Source: Turbatrix aceti
Lineage: Eukaryota; Nematoda; Chromadorea; Rhabditida; Panagrolaimidae
Assembly: GCA_963969345.1 (NCBI GenBank)
Contig: OZ017768.1
Location: forward strand, 682,001-746,000
Length of the DNA stretch: 64,000 nucleotides
Direction of reading: 5' to 3'
The notes under the pieces were generated by a model. The model made no database searches. It saw only the letters and a program-made list of their open reading frames with translations, and had not been told where the DNA came from. The stretch's first letter is position 1; the number at the start of each line of letters is the position of its first letter. The translations under genes and the position numbers were made by a program. This document shows, piece by piece, positions 11,353 to 22,622 of the stretch.

Positions 11353-12711
11353 TTAAGAGACAGTCCACGACAGGATTTCGGAATAAGGGGGAGAGCCCGA
11401 CAAGGCTTTTTTACAACTTAAAATGTTTTAAGCCAGAATTGTTCCCCACCCCTAAAAACCTCTAAATCGCCGATACACAGATTTTTAAACACATCGGATT
11501 CTGTAGTTTTGGCTTCTGGAAGTTTTTGACAAAAATCGATGCCACGAGCTTCGCTATAGTGGAAAAATGCTGAAAATTTTATAAGAGGGGTTTTGAGGGA
11601 CGGGGAACACGAAGTCGTACTCAGATAATTTTTATCGTTACGGTAATTGCTGATTACCGTATAAAATGTGTGGTTTTTTGGTCACCACTGGCGGGGTTCT
11701 CCGAGGGGAGTACATTGTGATAGCACATCTTGTAGCCCGTGTTTCGGCGCTTCGAATGACGTAACACGCGAAAAAAAGGAGTGACCGGAAAGCGGTCATC
11801 CATGGGCTTTTATACCGCGCACTCAAGAAAACGCGCGCGATCAGCTTCTTTTTCTCTTTAAACAAGCTTGCGCGCGCAAAAAAGGAGTCATGTTCAAAAA
11901 AAGGCCCTGAAGCCAGTTTTTGTTTTGTACATCCACGGTCACTTTGGTAGGCTTTGGCATGTCCCAGATATAACTTTAAGCCACGTGCACCTTTTATCGG
12001 ATCATTTTGCACAAAGTTACAACGTTTGAAAGTTTCATGTTTTTTTCAATGCCTGTGGCGATGCCCAATATTGTCAGATAAAAAGCCTGAAAAGCTAGAA
12101 TCAATCTTTGGGACATGCTAAAGTCTACCAAAGTGACCGCGAGCATAAAAAACAAAAATTGGCTTCAGGGCCTTTTTTTGAACATGACACCGTGAATGCG
12201 CGCGCACGCTCTTTTTTTGTCACTTGAAGCGAAATTGTGCGCGTTTTCTTGAGTGCGCGCCATAAAAGCCCATGGATGACCGTTTTCCGGTCACTCCTTT
12301 TTTTCGTGTGTTACGTCATTCGAAGCGCCGAAACACGGGCTACAATATATGCTATCACAATGTACTCCCCTCGGAGAACCCCGCCAGTGGTGACCAAAAA
12401 ACCACACATTTTATACGGTAATCAGCATTTACTGTAACGATAAAAAATATCTGAGTACGACTTCGTGTTCCCTGTCCCTCAAAACCCCTCTCATAAAATT
12501 TTCAGCGTTTTTCCTCTATAGCGAAGCTCGTGGCATCGATTTTTGTCAAAACCTTTCAGAAGCCAAAACTACAGAATCCGATGTGTTTAAAAATCTGTGC
12601 ATCGGTGATTTAGAGGTTTTTAGGGATGGGGAACAATTCTGGCTTAAAACATTTGAAGTTGTAAAAAAGCCTTGTCGGCCGTCCGAAATCCTGTCGTGGA
12701 CTGCCTCTTAA
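11353..12711. mobile_element. Foldback element with ~600-bp inverted arms and TTAA ends
   Basis: Two long inverted arms, about 11353-11970 and 12108-12711, face each other across a spacer of about 140 bases. The outer ends are TTAAGAGACAGTCCACGACA on the left and, on the complementary strand of the right end, TTAAGAGGCAGTCCACGACA. TTAA at both ends matches the target-site type of piggyBac-like elements, so this may be a non-autonomous relative; that is inference. The arms have diverged by scattered substitutions. No transposase is encoded: the short frames in both arms are translations of the same repeat. A fragment of the same end sequence occurs at 45093, again starting at TTAA. Confidence 0.85.
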
Positions 12712-12926
12712 TTCGCCTCACTATTGAATGAGTTTTTTATTCTTTTCTGTATAAATCATTGATGTAATTGTCTAGCTTGTTTCCAAAAAACGTATTCAAC
12801 TCATTTTTCCTACTTTGCTCTACTTTTCACGTTCTCACGCTGTTTTTTCTTCAAAATCTGGTTTTTGTTCATTTTGCAGGGTTTTTGACCTTTTTCCATC
12901 TCAGGGTTTTTTTGAACCATCTCAAA
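12712..12926. promoter_or_regulatory. Upstream region of pseudogene member B with acceptor-like site
   Basis: Between the foldback element and the start of member B. It contains ATTTTGCAGGGTTTTTGACC about 50 bases before the ATG. Members C and D have a matching TTTTCAGG..TTTTGAC block just before their ATGs. The shared block suggests a common 5' leader with a trans-splice acceptor. Confidence 0.5.
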
Positions 12927-14113
12927 ATGCATCCCTTGTCTGCTTCATATCAGTCTGCTCTCTTCAAAGGTATTCTCGAGACGGAAAACCCTATTGCCAT
13001 CCGAAACCTTGTCCTGTCGTCCCGCGAAATTTGTCACTCTTTTGGTGATTTCATGCAGAATGTCAGAGTTATATATTTCGACAGCCGACTCTGTTTTTCG
13101 GTATGTTTTTATTTGCTCCATGCCAACTTATATGTACATGCGCTCTTATTGTTTAGATGTCATGCTCCCACTGCGTTTCAATGCCTTTGGTTGACATTGC
13201 CTGTTACTTTTGGGCTGTTCGTTTCATCCGGAAGCTTACGATAGAACGCGACCCAGTGGACGCGGAGTTTCTGTTTTTTTTTTAAATTTATCGTTGCAAC
13301 ATTAAATTGTTTTTTGATTTGTAAAGACTTTACAAAATCAAAATCTTACATTTTTCAGGTCTCTCAATTTTGGAACTTTTTGGTGAAGTTTCCGTTTCGC
13401 TCGATGTTGTCAGAAACCTGATTTCCGTTACTCGACGACTCTCGATCATGGAGAATCAAGTTGAAGGGATTTTGGACCTTCTTCCCCGCTTCGAAGCTCT
13501 CCATTTAACGTCTTTCGAAGCTAATGATGGGGATGATTATACTGAACCACTCAAGGTTAGTTCAAGTTTTTTTTATTTACGTAATTAGCAATATGGATTT
13601 ATTTCAGACAGACATAAGCATGGAGTCTTCGAATATCTTGCACTTGATTGCCGAAGAAGATCCGTTCAGCAAATACGGCGGCATCATCTACCGTTTCAAA
13701 GACAAGTTTCAACACTTTCACACGCTCTACATTGTTTGGCAGTTTTACAACTATCCAATGCGAGCCATCACGGAAATGGTTGACGACAGTTGGGCCTTGT
13801 TTCCTAGCGCCAAGAAGATCAACTTTTACATTTCGTATGACTGGCGCTTCAGTTATTCGGAATTGAATGAGTCCTACAACGAACTGGTCGACAATCTTCG
13901 ACGCATTCCCAAGCGCTTCAAAGTCAAAATGAATTTTGGCACGACCATGTTTGGTTACATGCTGCGCAACAGAGGTCACGACCCTGCAGTTGGACGATTT
14001 TTCCCATCCTCGAGCCCAACTACATTGTGTCAAGCATTACGAAGCGTCACAGGCAACTTACCGACAATGTCGAATTCTCATTCGATGTTGGCGTTTTTCA
14101 CGAGGGCTTCTGA
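12927..14113 (+). pseudogene. Unrecognised family member B, decayed
   Basis: Same four-exon layout as its intact neighbours: 12927-13100 (174 bases, the exact length in members C and D), exon 2 from 13157, exon 3 13359-13555 and exon 4 from 13608. Three lesions are seen. A TAA at 13283-13285 lies in frame where members C and D have a Lys codon (FFDK and FFEK). The donor after exon 2, GGTAAC in member C, reads ATTAAA. Near 14010-14025 the reading frame shifts: the conserved C-terminal piece (KRHRQLTDNVEFS, compare KQLTDNVEFS in member D) is in another frame and ends at 14113. The rest, such as GGIIYRFKDKFQHFHTLYIV, is well preserved, so the loss looks recent. Confidence 0.8.
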
Positions 14114-14394
14114 ATTGTTGCATTTCTTTTCGGGCTGCAGTGTTGTAGTGTCTTGGCACGAAAATTGGGTTTATCGTTTATGGAAGGCGTGTTGGCTTAC
14201 TTTACTCTAATTTTTTCATCTTTTCACTATTTTATGTGATTTTTAATTTCTGTGGATAAATTTCTGGGGGTATAATTGACTAATTCGATTTGAACAAAAG
14301 GTTTCAACCAATGTTTTGTACTTTTGAGCTTTATACGCGCTTGCGATGTTTTTGGACCATTTTTCAGGATTTTTGACATTTCAAACGATTCAAA

Positions 14395-15567
14395 ATGCCC
14401 GCGTTGTCTTCTTCCTATCATCACGATCTCTTTGAGAGAGTTATGGATACGAAAAACCCTGATACGCTGGGGAATCTTGCGTTGGCGTCGCTTGAAATGA
14501 CCCATTCATTTGTGTTTTTCATGCAGAAAGTTGTTGTCAAATATCGAAAAGAAAATCTAACCTTTTGTGTAGGTTTTTATTATTTCTTTTGCGAATTAAC
14601 TTATTACCTTTTTTCAGCTCCATTGGGGCTGCGAGATTGAAATACCTCGTGCTGACATGAACCGTTACTACTGGACAGTTCATTTCATCCGGAAGCTTGC
14701 GATACAACACGACCCAGTGGGTGCAGATAACTTGTTTTTTGACAAAATTTGTCGTCGCAACGGTAACTTTTTTTTTCATGCGAAGAAATCTATTTTGAAC
14801 ATTTTTCAGACCTTTCGGAATTGAATCTTTACAGTGTAAATGCTTCGTTGACGATTATCAGAAGCCTGGTGTCGATTACCTCACGACTCAGCATCGGTGA
14901 GAACATGCTCAATGAAATCGAGAATCTGCTTCCGAGATTTGAAATTCTTACTGTCATGAATTTCTTTTTTGATTGTCGCATACCGGATTCGTTCCAGGTA
15001 ATTAGGTTTTTTTTTCAAATTTTGTTTTATTTGCGTTCATTTCAGACACATGTCAGCATGGAGTCGTCGAATGTCTTGGAGGTTCACACAGAAATCAATC
15101 CCTGGAGCGAAGATGGCATTCTCCACAGTTTCAAAGAAGAGTTTCGGCATTTCCGCACACTCTATGTCGTTTGGTGTAATTCTAAAATCCCAATACCGTA
15201 CGCTATCAGTATGCTCAACGACTCTTGGACGTTTTTGCCGAATTTCAAGAACATCAACCTGTACATCGATTGCGAATTTCACGACAGTCTGTCGATGCTG
15301 AAGAATGTCTACAATCTGCTAGTTGTGTCTCTTTGCGTTGTTCCCAAGAGCATCAGGGTCCGAATGGACATGCATACATGTATGAATGGATACAAGCTGC
15401 CGAACAAAGGCCGCATCACAAACTCAACAAAAAAACTTTTTCCTCCTAAGGATTTCGTTCTTACGCCCGATCGCAGGTTCTCAAACATTTTAAATTGTCA
15501 CAAAAAACTCAATGGCAATGTTCAGCTTGAATTCGAAGTTAGCATTTCTCACCACGAATATTATTAA
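14395..15567 (+). CDS. Unrecognised paralogous family, member C (342 aa)
   Basis: Exons 14395-14568, 14618-14762, 14810-14997 and 15046-15567 give an open 342-residue protein. The N-terminus MPALSSSYHHDLFERVMDTK with NLALASLEMTHSF follows the family pattern. The core has a conserved WTVHFIRKLAI segment in exon 2, LVSITSRLSI in exon 3, and FKEEFRHFRTLYVVW plus a basic strand KSIRVRMD in exon 4. No signal peptide, membrane helix or catalytic motif is evident. It sits 281 bases after pseudogene B and 762 bases before member D, in the same orientation, as expected of tandem duplication. The ATG is preceded by a TTTTCAGG..TTTTGAC block shared with B and D. Possibly an F-box-like adaptor with a variable C-terminal domain; this is only a guess from the short N-terminal helical module. 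Confidence 0.78.
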
Positions 15568-16329
15568 AAAAAGTTTTAAATATTTTTTGGATAAATTGTT
15601 GTCGTATGTCTATTTATCGAGAAAATGGTTTTTACCGATTTTATATGTACTTGATGTTTTTACGCGGTGTTTTTTGTTTAGATGTTCTTTCAAATCTGTA
15701 TTTTTTAATTTTTTTTATTTACTGTCCTTTTCAATGGTTAGCACCACATTAGATACTTGTGTCGATGGATGTCGACGTGGACTTCGGAGTCAGAAAGTCG
15801 TGAAGTCCTGCGGCATGTTTGCGTTACTGCCTGCAGAGTGCGCAGCTCGATTAAGGGAGGGATAGTTCGTGGTTAGAGCTGAGTTGAGTGTTGAGAATGA
15901 TGACGAGCTTATCGTGAGTGGAATTTGCTGGAGAAAGCCGCCGCGACACGGCCCGGAATCGAACTCCAGACGTCGAGTGTCGCGATTTCTCATAAAAGAA
16001 AATATATTTTATTCGATATTTAGATCTTTTGGAATTGAGTCTTTGGTGTGATGACGTTTTCTCGGACGAGGTCAGAAATCTGAGTTCTATTTTGTTTTTG
16101 CACGAAAATTGTTTTGGCCCGAAAATAGTTTTTTGCTGTCTGTTTTCTCCGTCCCAGTCTTTACTGTGTTTTTAATCTCTTCAGCATAAATTTTCTATTT
16201 TTAATTGAGAAAACGTTATTTACCGATTTTTCTACTTTGATGCTCATTCCACTCGTTTGCGACGTTTTTTAGCCTTCTTTTCCTAAACAAAGTTTTTTTC
16301 AGGGGTTTTGACCTTTCAAACGAATTAAG
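15568..16329. other. Intergenic between members C and D, with tRNA-like B-box
   Basis: No exon recognised. On the minus strand near 15955-15985 there is GGAGTTCGATTCCGGGCC, like a tRNA B box, but the flanking arms do not fold into a tRNA. It is perhaps a relic of a tRNA-derived repeat. The segment 15735-15990 is less AT-rich than its surroundings. Confidence 0.45.
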
Positions 16330-17498
16330 ATGACTCCTCTGTCTCTTGCGTATTTTCATGACGTCATCTTGGGTGTTCTCCAGAATAAAAACTCAACTAC
16401 ACTCAGAAGCTTCATCCTGTCGTCTCCCGAAATGTCTCATGCATTTGGCATTTTCATGAAGGAGGTCAAAGTAACCTACGCCAAAAGAAGTCTTTCTTTT
16501 TTTGTGGGTTTTTATTAGTTTTCTTGCCGAGTACTAAACTATATCGTTTAGATCTCGATGCCTTACCTGACCTTTGAAATTCCTCGCGACAACATGGATC
16601 ATTACGTCTGGACTGCACATTTCATCCGTAAACTTATGATTTGGTCTTCCCCAAGTGCTGCCGAATTTCCGTTTTTCGAGAAAATTTATCGCTCCAACAG
16701 TAAGTCGTTTTTTAAGCCAGGGACCTGTAGAAAATTGTTTTTCAGACCTGACAGATTTGATTATTTCTGTCGAAGTATCCGCATCGCTGGCACCCGTCAA
16801 CAACCTGGTTTCGATCCCTCGGCGGCTGTCGATCGATGAAGCACAGGTAGATGATATCAAGAACTGGCTCCCACGCTTTGAAACAGTCAGCATAAAGGGC
16901 AAGGATGTCTGTTGTCATCCAGAAACATTCGAGGTCAGTTTACGATGTTTTATCGACGCTCTCCTATTTTTGTAGTCCATTTTAGGAGGGCATTGCCGCT
17001 GTGTCGACAACTCTTCTTGAGCTGGCGGTCGACGAAAGCCCTTTCATCCAGGACGGTGTCATCTACCGTTTCGAAGAAGAGTTCGAGAACGTGCACACAC
17101 TCTACGTTATCTGGGATCACTATCACTACCCAATCCTGGACGTCCAAGACATGATCGATTCATCCTGGTCTCTTCTTCCCAAAATCAAGAACGTCAACCT
17201 CCATCTCGTCTACGAATGGCGAGATTCTCTTTCGGAGTTTAGGCGGTGCTACGATGAGATGGTTTCGAGGCTTTGTCGCATACCCAAAAGGATCAACGTC
17301 AAGCTGGAACTTGCGGTGTCTAAGCACGATCGTAGACGCGTCAACAAAGAACGCCGCGATGCTCAGGTTGCCCGACTTTTTCCCGCCGAAGATTTCATCT
17401 TCAGAACCGATTTTCCGTGTATTTCTAGTCGTCACAAGCAGCTCACGGATAATGTCGAGTTTTCACTCGAACTTGATCTTTTTGACCCTGACTTTTAG
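16330..17498 (+). CDS. Unrecognised paralogous family, member D (340 aa)
   Basis: Exons 16330-16503 (174 bases), 16552-16699, 16746-16933 (188 bases) and 16986-17498 give 340 residues. Exon lengths nearly match member C. The N-terminus MTPLSLAYFHDVILGVLQNK with RSFILSSPEMSHAF is the clearest version of the family's first module. The later segments VWTAHFIRKLMI, NLVSIPRRLSI, FEEEFENVHTLYVIWDHYHYP and KRINVKLELAV correspond to those of C and B. The C-terminus is acidic (LELDLFDPDF). Shared intron positions and codon register show these genes arose by tandem copying. No function can be assigned from sequence alone. Confidence 0.8.
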
Positions 17499-17880
17499 GA
17501 TATGTAGTTTGATGCTTATACAGTATCTTTAAAATATTCCTTGTTTTAGAGTTATATTAAAATAAATGTTTCAAAAATAATTTTTTAACGACGCGAACCG
17601 GACGTTCATTTTCCGCGTTCGCGCTGTTTTTTTTTCATAAAAAATTAGTTTGAAACAATTTATTATTACGTATATATATTTTTCAACGACATTAAAAATA
17701 CAAAAATCTGACCCATGATAAAAAAAGACGCTACCAAAGTATATCCCGTCGATATCTACTCAATTTTTTAGGGATGGTTTTGCACGTGTCTACAGTATTC
17801 AATAGCGCATTCAGTTGTCCGGGAAGGAACGAGAACGGAGATTATGACGGTTTCATGAGATGTAAGATATGTGAGGGAAG
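17499..17880. other. Intergenic, convergent 3' ends
   Basis: AT-rich sequence between member D (plus) and the receptor kinase (minus). AATAAA-like signals occur near 17562 on the plus strand, suitable for polyadenylation of member D. Nothing else is seen. Confidence 0.55.
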
Positions 17881-20800
17881 TCAGACGTCTGGAGTCTGCG
17901 GAATCGGCAAGTTGGGAGGCGGTGGCCTGTGGGAGAGGGTGTAGGCGCATTGGAGTCGTTGCATGACGGTATGAATCGTCGTGAGAGTCGGACGGTTTGC
18001 AGGGCGCACTTGCCAGCACGCTGTCGTAACCTCGGCGTACGGTGTGAGGTGGCACGTCAGAGTGTGCTGAAAAAAGACATACATATTAGCTGACATTCAT
18101 GATTGCTTAGTTTTTCAAACCTTCAGAATGCCAGTCTCGTAGGCGGTCTGCAAGTTGTCGATGACCTCGTCGTCTGTCAGGCCGCCGAAGGGCTTTTCCC
18201 GGCAGTGGGATAGCACTTCCCAGATGGTGACTCCCAGCGACCAGACATCCGTGGCGTGCGAAAACTTGCCTTCCATCACGCATTCGGGTGCCATCCACCG
18301 GATTGGCATTGAAAACTGTCCGTCGACTTTGTAATAATCCATGGAATAAAGCGAGCGAGTCATGCCAAAGTCAGAGACCTTGACAGTGCCGTCCTCGGCT
18401 ACAAGACAGTTCCGGGCGGCCAAATCCCGGTGGACAAAGTTGCACGACTCGAGGTACGCCATGCCTGCAGAGATCTGGGTCGCAAAGCAGATCAGGCGGT
18501 CCATGCTAAAAACATGAATACTATAAAAAATTTAGAATTATCGAAACTTACGGAATAGCAGGATGAGAAGCGACGTAATGCTTCAAGTCGCCGTGCGCCA
18601 TGAATTCTACGGCATAGAATGCCGGGTTCTGCCCCAGACTGGTCGCTATGACTTTTAGAACATTTGGATGCCTAAGCTTGGCTGCGATACCAATTTCTCG
18701 ACGAAATTCGTCCTGCTTAGCCACAGCGTCACTCCCTTCGACGCCTTTGACTGTTTTCACAGCCACCAGGGTGCTTCCTAGCTGACAAAGAGACACTGTA
18801 CCAAATTCGCCTTCTCCAATGTGCTTCAGGAATTTGAAAGCCGCTGCTGGGAGGTCGGGAGCCTCAAACGCGGACTCGGGAGTCTCGTCTGCGGGCGACG
18901 AGTAGAGCAGAGCCACTTCTGCATCTGGATCCGCGTAGGCGCTTTCCTCATCGAATTCCTCATCAATAGAGAGTTTTTCTGGGGTTGGACCGTAGCGCTT
19001 GGACCGATTCCCGGTGTAACAGCCGTTTGAGATGCCAAAGCCGTAATACACAGGTCTTCTGGGATCGTCGGACATTTTGCCAAGCATAGTAGCCTTGGCC
19101 AGACGACTTCTAGCTCTCTGACACCAGCAGACTATCAAAAACGCTCCCAATGTTGCACAAATGAAGATTCCGAGGGTGACGTAGATGAAGACACTTGACG
19201 GGACATTGGATGATGTGCCGGATGAGACAATGCCCCAGTACACGCCATCGCTGCTCGTCATGAGGCTTTCGTCATCAAGAACAGAGATCGGGAGGTGGAA
19301 AGCAACGTTGTTGGACTCGAACTTGACCTCGCTGATGACGAGCCAATCCGCCGAGCTAAGGACCAGTTCAAGGCGTATCCGCCGGGCAAGTCGGTTGTTG
19401 ATCGGGATTCTCACCCATCTGGCGGACTCAAACTGGATGTCGACCTTCTGGTAGAATTCCACGACCCTCGGCGAAAAAATATCGTCGTCTCCGGCCGAAA
19501 AATGAATTCTCGCCGCAGAGAAAAGAGCTGCTCCAAGTCTCATTGCGTTCGACGTGTACACCGAAATCGCCGTAAAGTTTCTTCGTTGACCGAATGTGAA
19601 TTCCAAAGCCACGACCGGACCATGAACATCTTTCCGGTAGCCGAGCCAGGGTCCGGGCACGGTTTCGAAGTCATCGTTACCAACAACGCCGTCAAAGAGC
19701 TTTCCGATGCCTCCTACGAGGAGACCGTTGTCGCGTTCGTCCCCGTCGTACTTGGCGTCCCGGAGGTCGAGGGCGTCCAGGCGGGACCCGACGGGAGCTG
19801 AGTAGGAAAGAAGAGTGTCGCGGTACTCGCAGCCGTGAAGTTCGACACGCATGCAGACGGTTCGCGTAACTTCGGAGACGGGAATCAGGCGAATGGTCTT
19901 GGCGATCAGTGCGCCATCAAGAACACGAAGGGCTGTTGATGAGGTGTCTGTGTTGCCCACGATTATCTGAAACAAAAGGGAACATAGACAATTTATTTCG
20001 TTTTTGATTTTTTTTTGGTTTTGAGAATCGTTCGTGCATAAATTTGACCAGCTTCTTGAAGCATATGGTATCTTAATTTTTGTCTCTACCACCACATGTG
20101 AACGGTTCTGGTTTTTTGAACACCAAAACAAGTGCACAATAGTGTTTTTTGGTCCATGGCCATCAATTGCTTTGCTTGCGCGCCAACTCAATTTATCGTC
20201 TGTCCATCAATGAAAAACGAATGAATGCAGGCAGACAGGACAGATCGTTTTCAGGATGAGTGTGTCAAACTGATGCACTTTCTGCTCAATCTGCCAACAC
20301 TCTTCAAGATCTTTCTGTCTTTTTTTGTTCTCTCCACTCAAAAAAAGACTCATTCAACGGATTAGCGTTTCTTGCAAAAAAATTAAGCAGACCATATGTG
20401 CGCGATGCAATCTGGCACTTGAGTACCCAGGATAGTTCTGATTTTTTAATTCAATATCCCAAAATCCTCAAAGAAACGCACCTCGTTGAGCTGCGCATCA
20501 CGATAGCGAGCCCATCGCCCAAGGGAAGTTCTCCAGTACTCGACGAGGTATCCAGGTGCAAATTCAAGGCCTCGGCCTTTATCGTAGCGACCTTGGGTCT
20601 CGATGGCTGTGATAACGACGTCGGTTGGGAAGTCGATTTGAATCCATTCGTGTGAGGAGTCGTTGATCTGACTTAGCGGGCACCAAGCGCCGCTGCCAGT
20701 TTCCCATCGAAGTCTGAAAAAAATGATATTTTGAAATTTTTGAATTTTGTCAAAAAAATTAGCGCTCATAGAAAAAAATTTGTTTTGAATTTTTTTGGTG

Positions 20801-22622
20801 TTTGACTTTTTGCCGATTGCGTAGGTCACTTTTTCAGCGCCTGACCATTGTCTCATGTGGAGTGATGGCTTTCCACCTTTTCCGGTGTGATGAATGCGCT
20901 TGACCCCCGAAAACGGCTCACAATCAGGAGAACAATACAATACCTTCCGTCGACGATTTTGCTTTTCTCCTTCCCCTCCACTATGCTCTGTTCCCTGCGC
21001 GATGGCTTTCTCAAAATTCACAATTTGCGAGAAAGAGATGAGACGATTTCACGCTCGATGGATGATTCGCTCGTTCGCTTGCGCTGTCGCTGCCGCTGAG
21101 CTTCTTATGGTCGTCTGTGGCCAAGCGGAAACGATTCAACGCGGCGGTGGTCCTGGTAGTGCGTGCCTGTACAGTCAGTAACTGATTTTGTTTGACTTGA
21201 TCGGGGGCAGAAAGGTGGTGAAGTGCAAAGGTGCAAAGGCGCAAAATTGGCAAGGTGACGACAACAACATGTTCCGAGAAACCGTACTTGTACAATCTGC
21301 CCGTCCTTTTTCACATATTGGTCATTTTGCCGCAAATGAAGTTGATGGGGTCGTTTAACGCAGTTGATGGGGCCAATGAAGCGCAAGAAGTTATGAAGTT
21401 ATGGATGGCAGCCCAAAGCGCAGTCCTTCTAATGGATATAATATATAATGCCCCAACCCATCAAAATCATCTAATAAGAAGAAATAAGTGCTTTTTTGTG
21501 AGGCGATAATTTCATAACAACAAAATTATGTGTGCGTTATTTTTTCTTAGAACTTCGGAAAACTTGTCTGGATTTTATTTCAATTATTCAAAAAATTGTT
21601 AGGCAATCCGAAAATTGTCAGGCAGGTTTTTGATGGAAATTTCAAAAAGCATGTTATGCTAACATTTTTAATATCCTGAATTCAAAAAACAAATAAAAAT
21701 GTTCACTTTTGGTTAGAAAATTAAAAGTGATCTATGTGCAAAAAAACTCACAACGAAAAGTGCAAACTTCATTTTTTCGTTTCCCTTGTCGCCCAAAAAG
21801 TTTGCCAAAGTTGCACAATTAGCCCCAGCACCCGGCATCCTGCCTCCTTCATTTCCCCACAATTTCCGACGTTTTTGTCTTCTTCCAAGTTTTTCAAACT
21901 CTTCTTTCCCCGTTGTTCTCTGCAACTGCTGCTTCCCGCATCTGTCACCGAAGGTCGACGACGTAATCTACAAACTGGCAAACTATTTGACAGTCATTTA
22001 CTGAATTTATGTGCCCGGGATGGATCCCTGCGCGTCTCTTTCCCTCACTCGACGACGACAAACAAGCGAGAACCATTCATGCAATCGGCGGAATTTGCAT
22101 AATTTCCTGCGGCGACAAGGAAGAAGGATGGCAAACGGAAGGATGAAGCAAATTCAGTTCAAAACCTTGAAACAATCAATTTCCTGTGAAATTGACTGGA
22201 TGGGAGATGCTTGTTGACAGCCGACGCATGCCAAGGTTCTTCCTGCACTTGCGAACAAGCGAGGGTCGCTTGAGTAATTGAACCCCCTCAAATGCCCTCG
22301 ATGACAAAAGTTGTTGTCCATGCCAGCGAGAAGAAAGAACTCTGGCAGACTGTCAAACAGAACCACATGCCATCGTACCCAACTCCATCAAAAAGTCATT
22401 GTTTTGAATTCTGAGGTTGAACAGCTGTCAACTTATGCGTCAAATTTTAAATTTTGGTACAACATGCCACAAAAATTGACAAAAAGCGACATTTGAACCC
22501 CGAAAAAAGCACAAACCTGGAATTTTGAGGTCCTGTAGACTGAAGATCAAAGCTGGAGCTCACTGTTATCTGGTCGTCTTTGATTCGTCCGGCTTCCATG
22601 CCCAGAGGCCGATTGCAATGCC
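17881..22622 (-). CDS. ddr: Discoidin domain receptor tyrosine kinase (DDR), 5' exon missing
   Basis: Receptor tyrosine kinase of the collagen-binding DDR family. Exons found: 22622-22517, 20713-20482, 19966-18552, 18505-18121 and 18066-17881, all in matching phase, coding about 774 residues. The discoidin domain starts at CNRPLGMEAGRIKDD and continues with RWETGSGAWCPLSQIN; a second discoidin-like region precedes a transmembrane helix (VFIYVTLGIFICATLGAFLIV). The kinase has glycine loop GEGEFGTV, VAVK lysine, HRDLAARN, DFG, and the DDR-type activation loop YSMDYYKVDG followed by PIRWMAPE. The juxtamembrane tract holds tyrosines (RRPVYYGFGISNGCYTG) that could be docking sites. The first intron visible is about 1.8 kb, unusually long here. 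The 22622 exon begins in mid-codon, so the signal-peptide exon must lie at higher coordinates, in the gene-poor region. In C. elegans DDRs act in axon guidance and regeneration. Confidence 0.93.

Noticed and set aside
11638..12437. Two opposite protein frames sharing a long segment (MTAFRSLLFFACYVIRSAET)
   Set aside because: They are the same sequence in the two inverted arms of the foldback element, not genes.
15950..15995. tRNA gene on the minus strand
   Set aside because: Only a B box is present; the T stem and acceptor do not pair and no anticodon arm is found.
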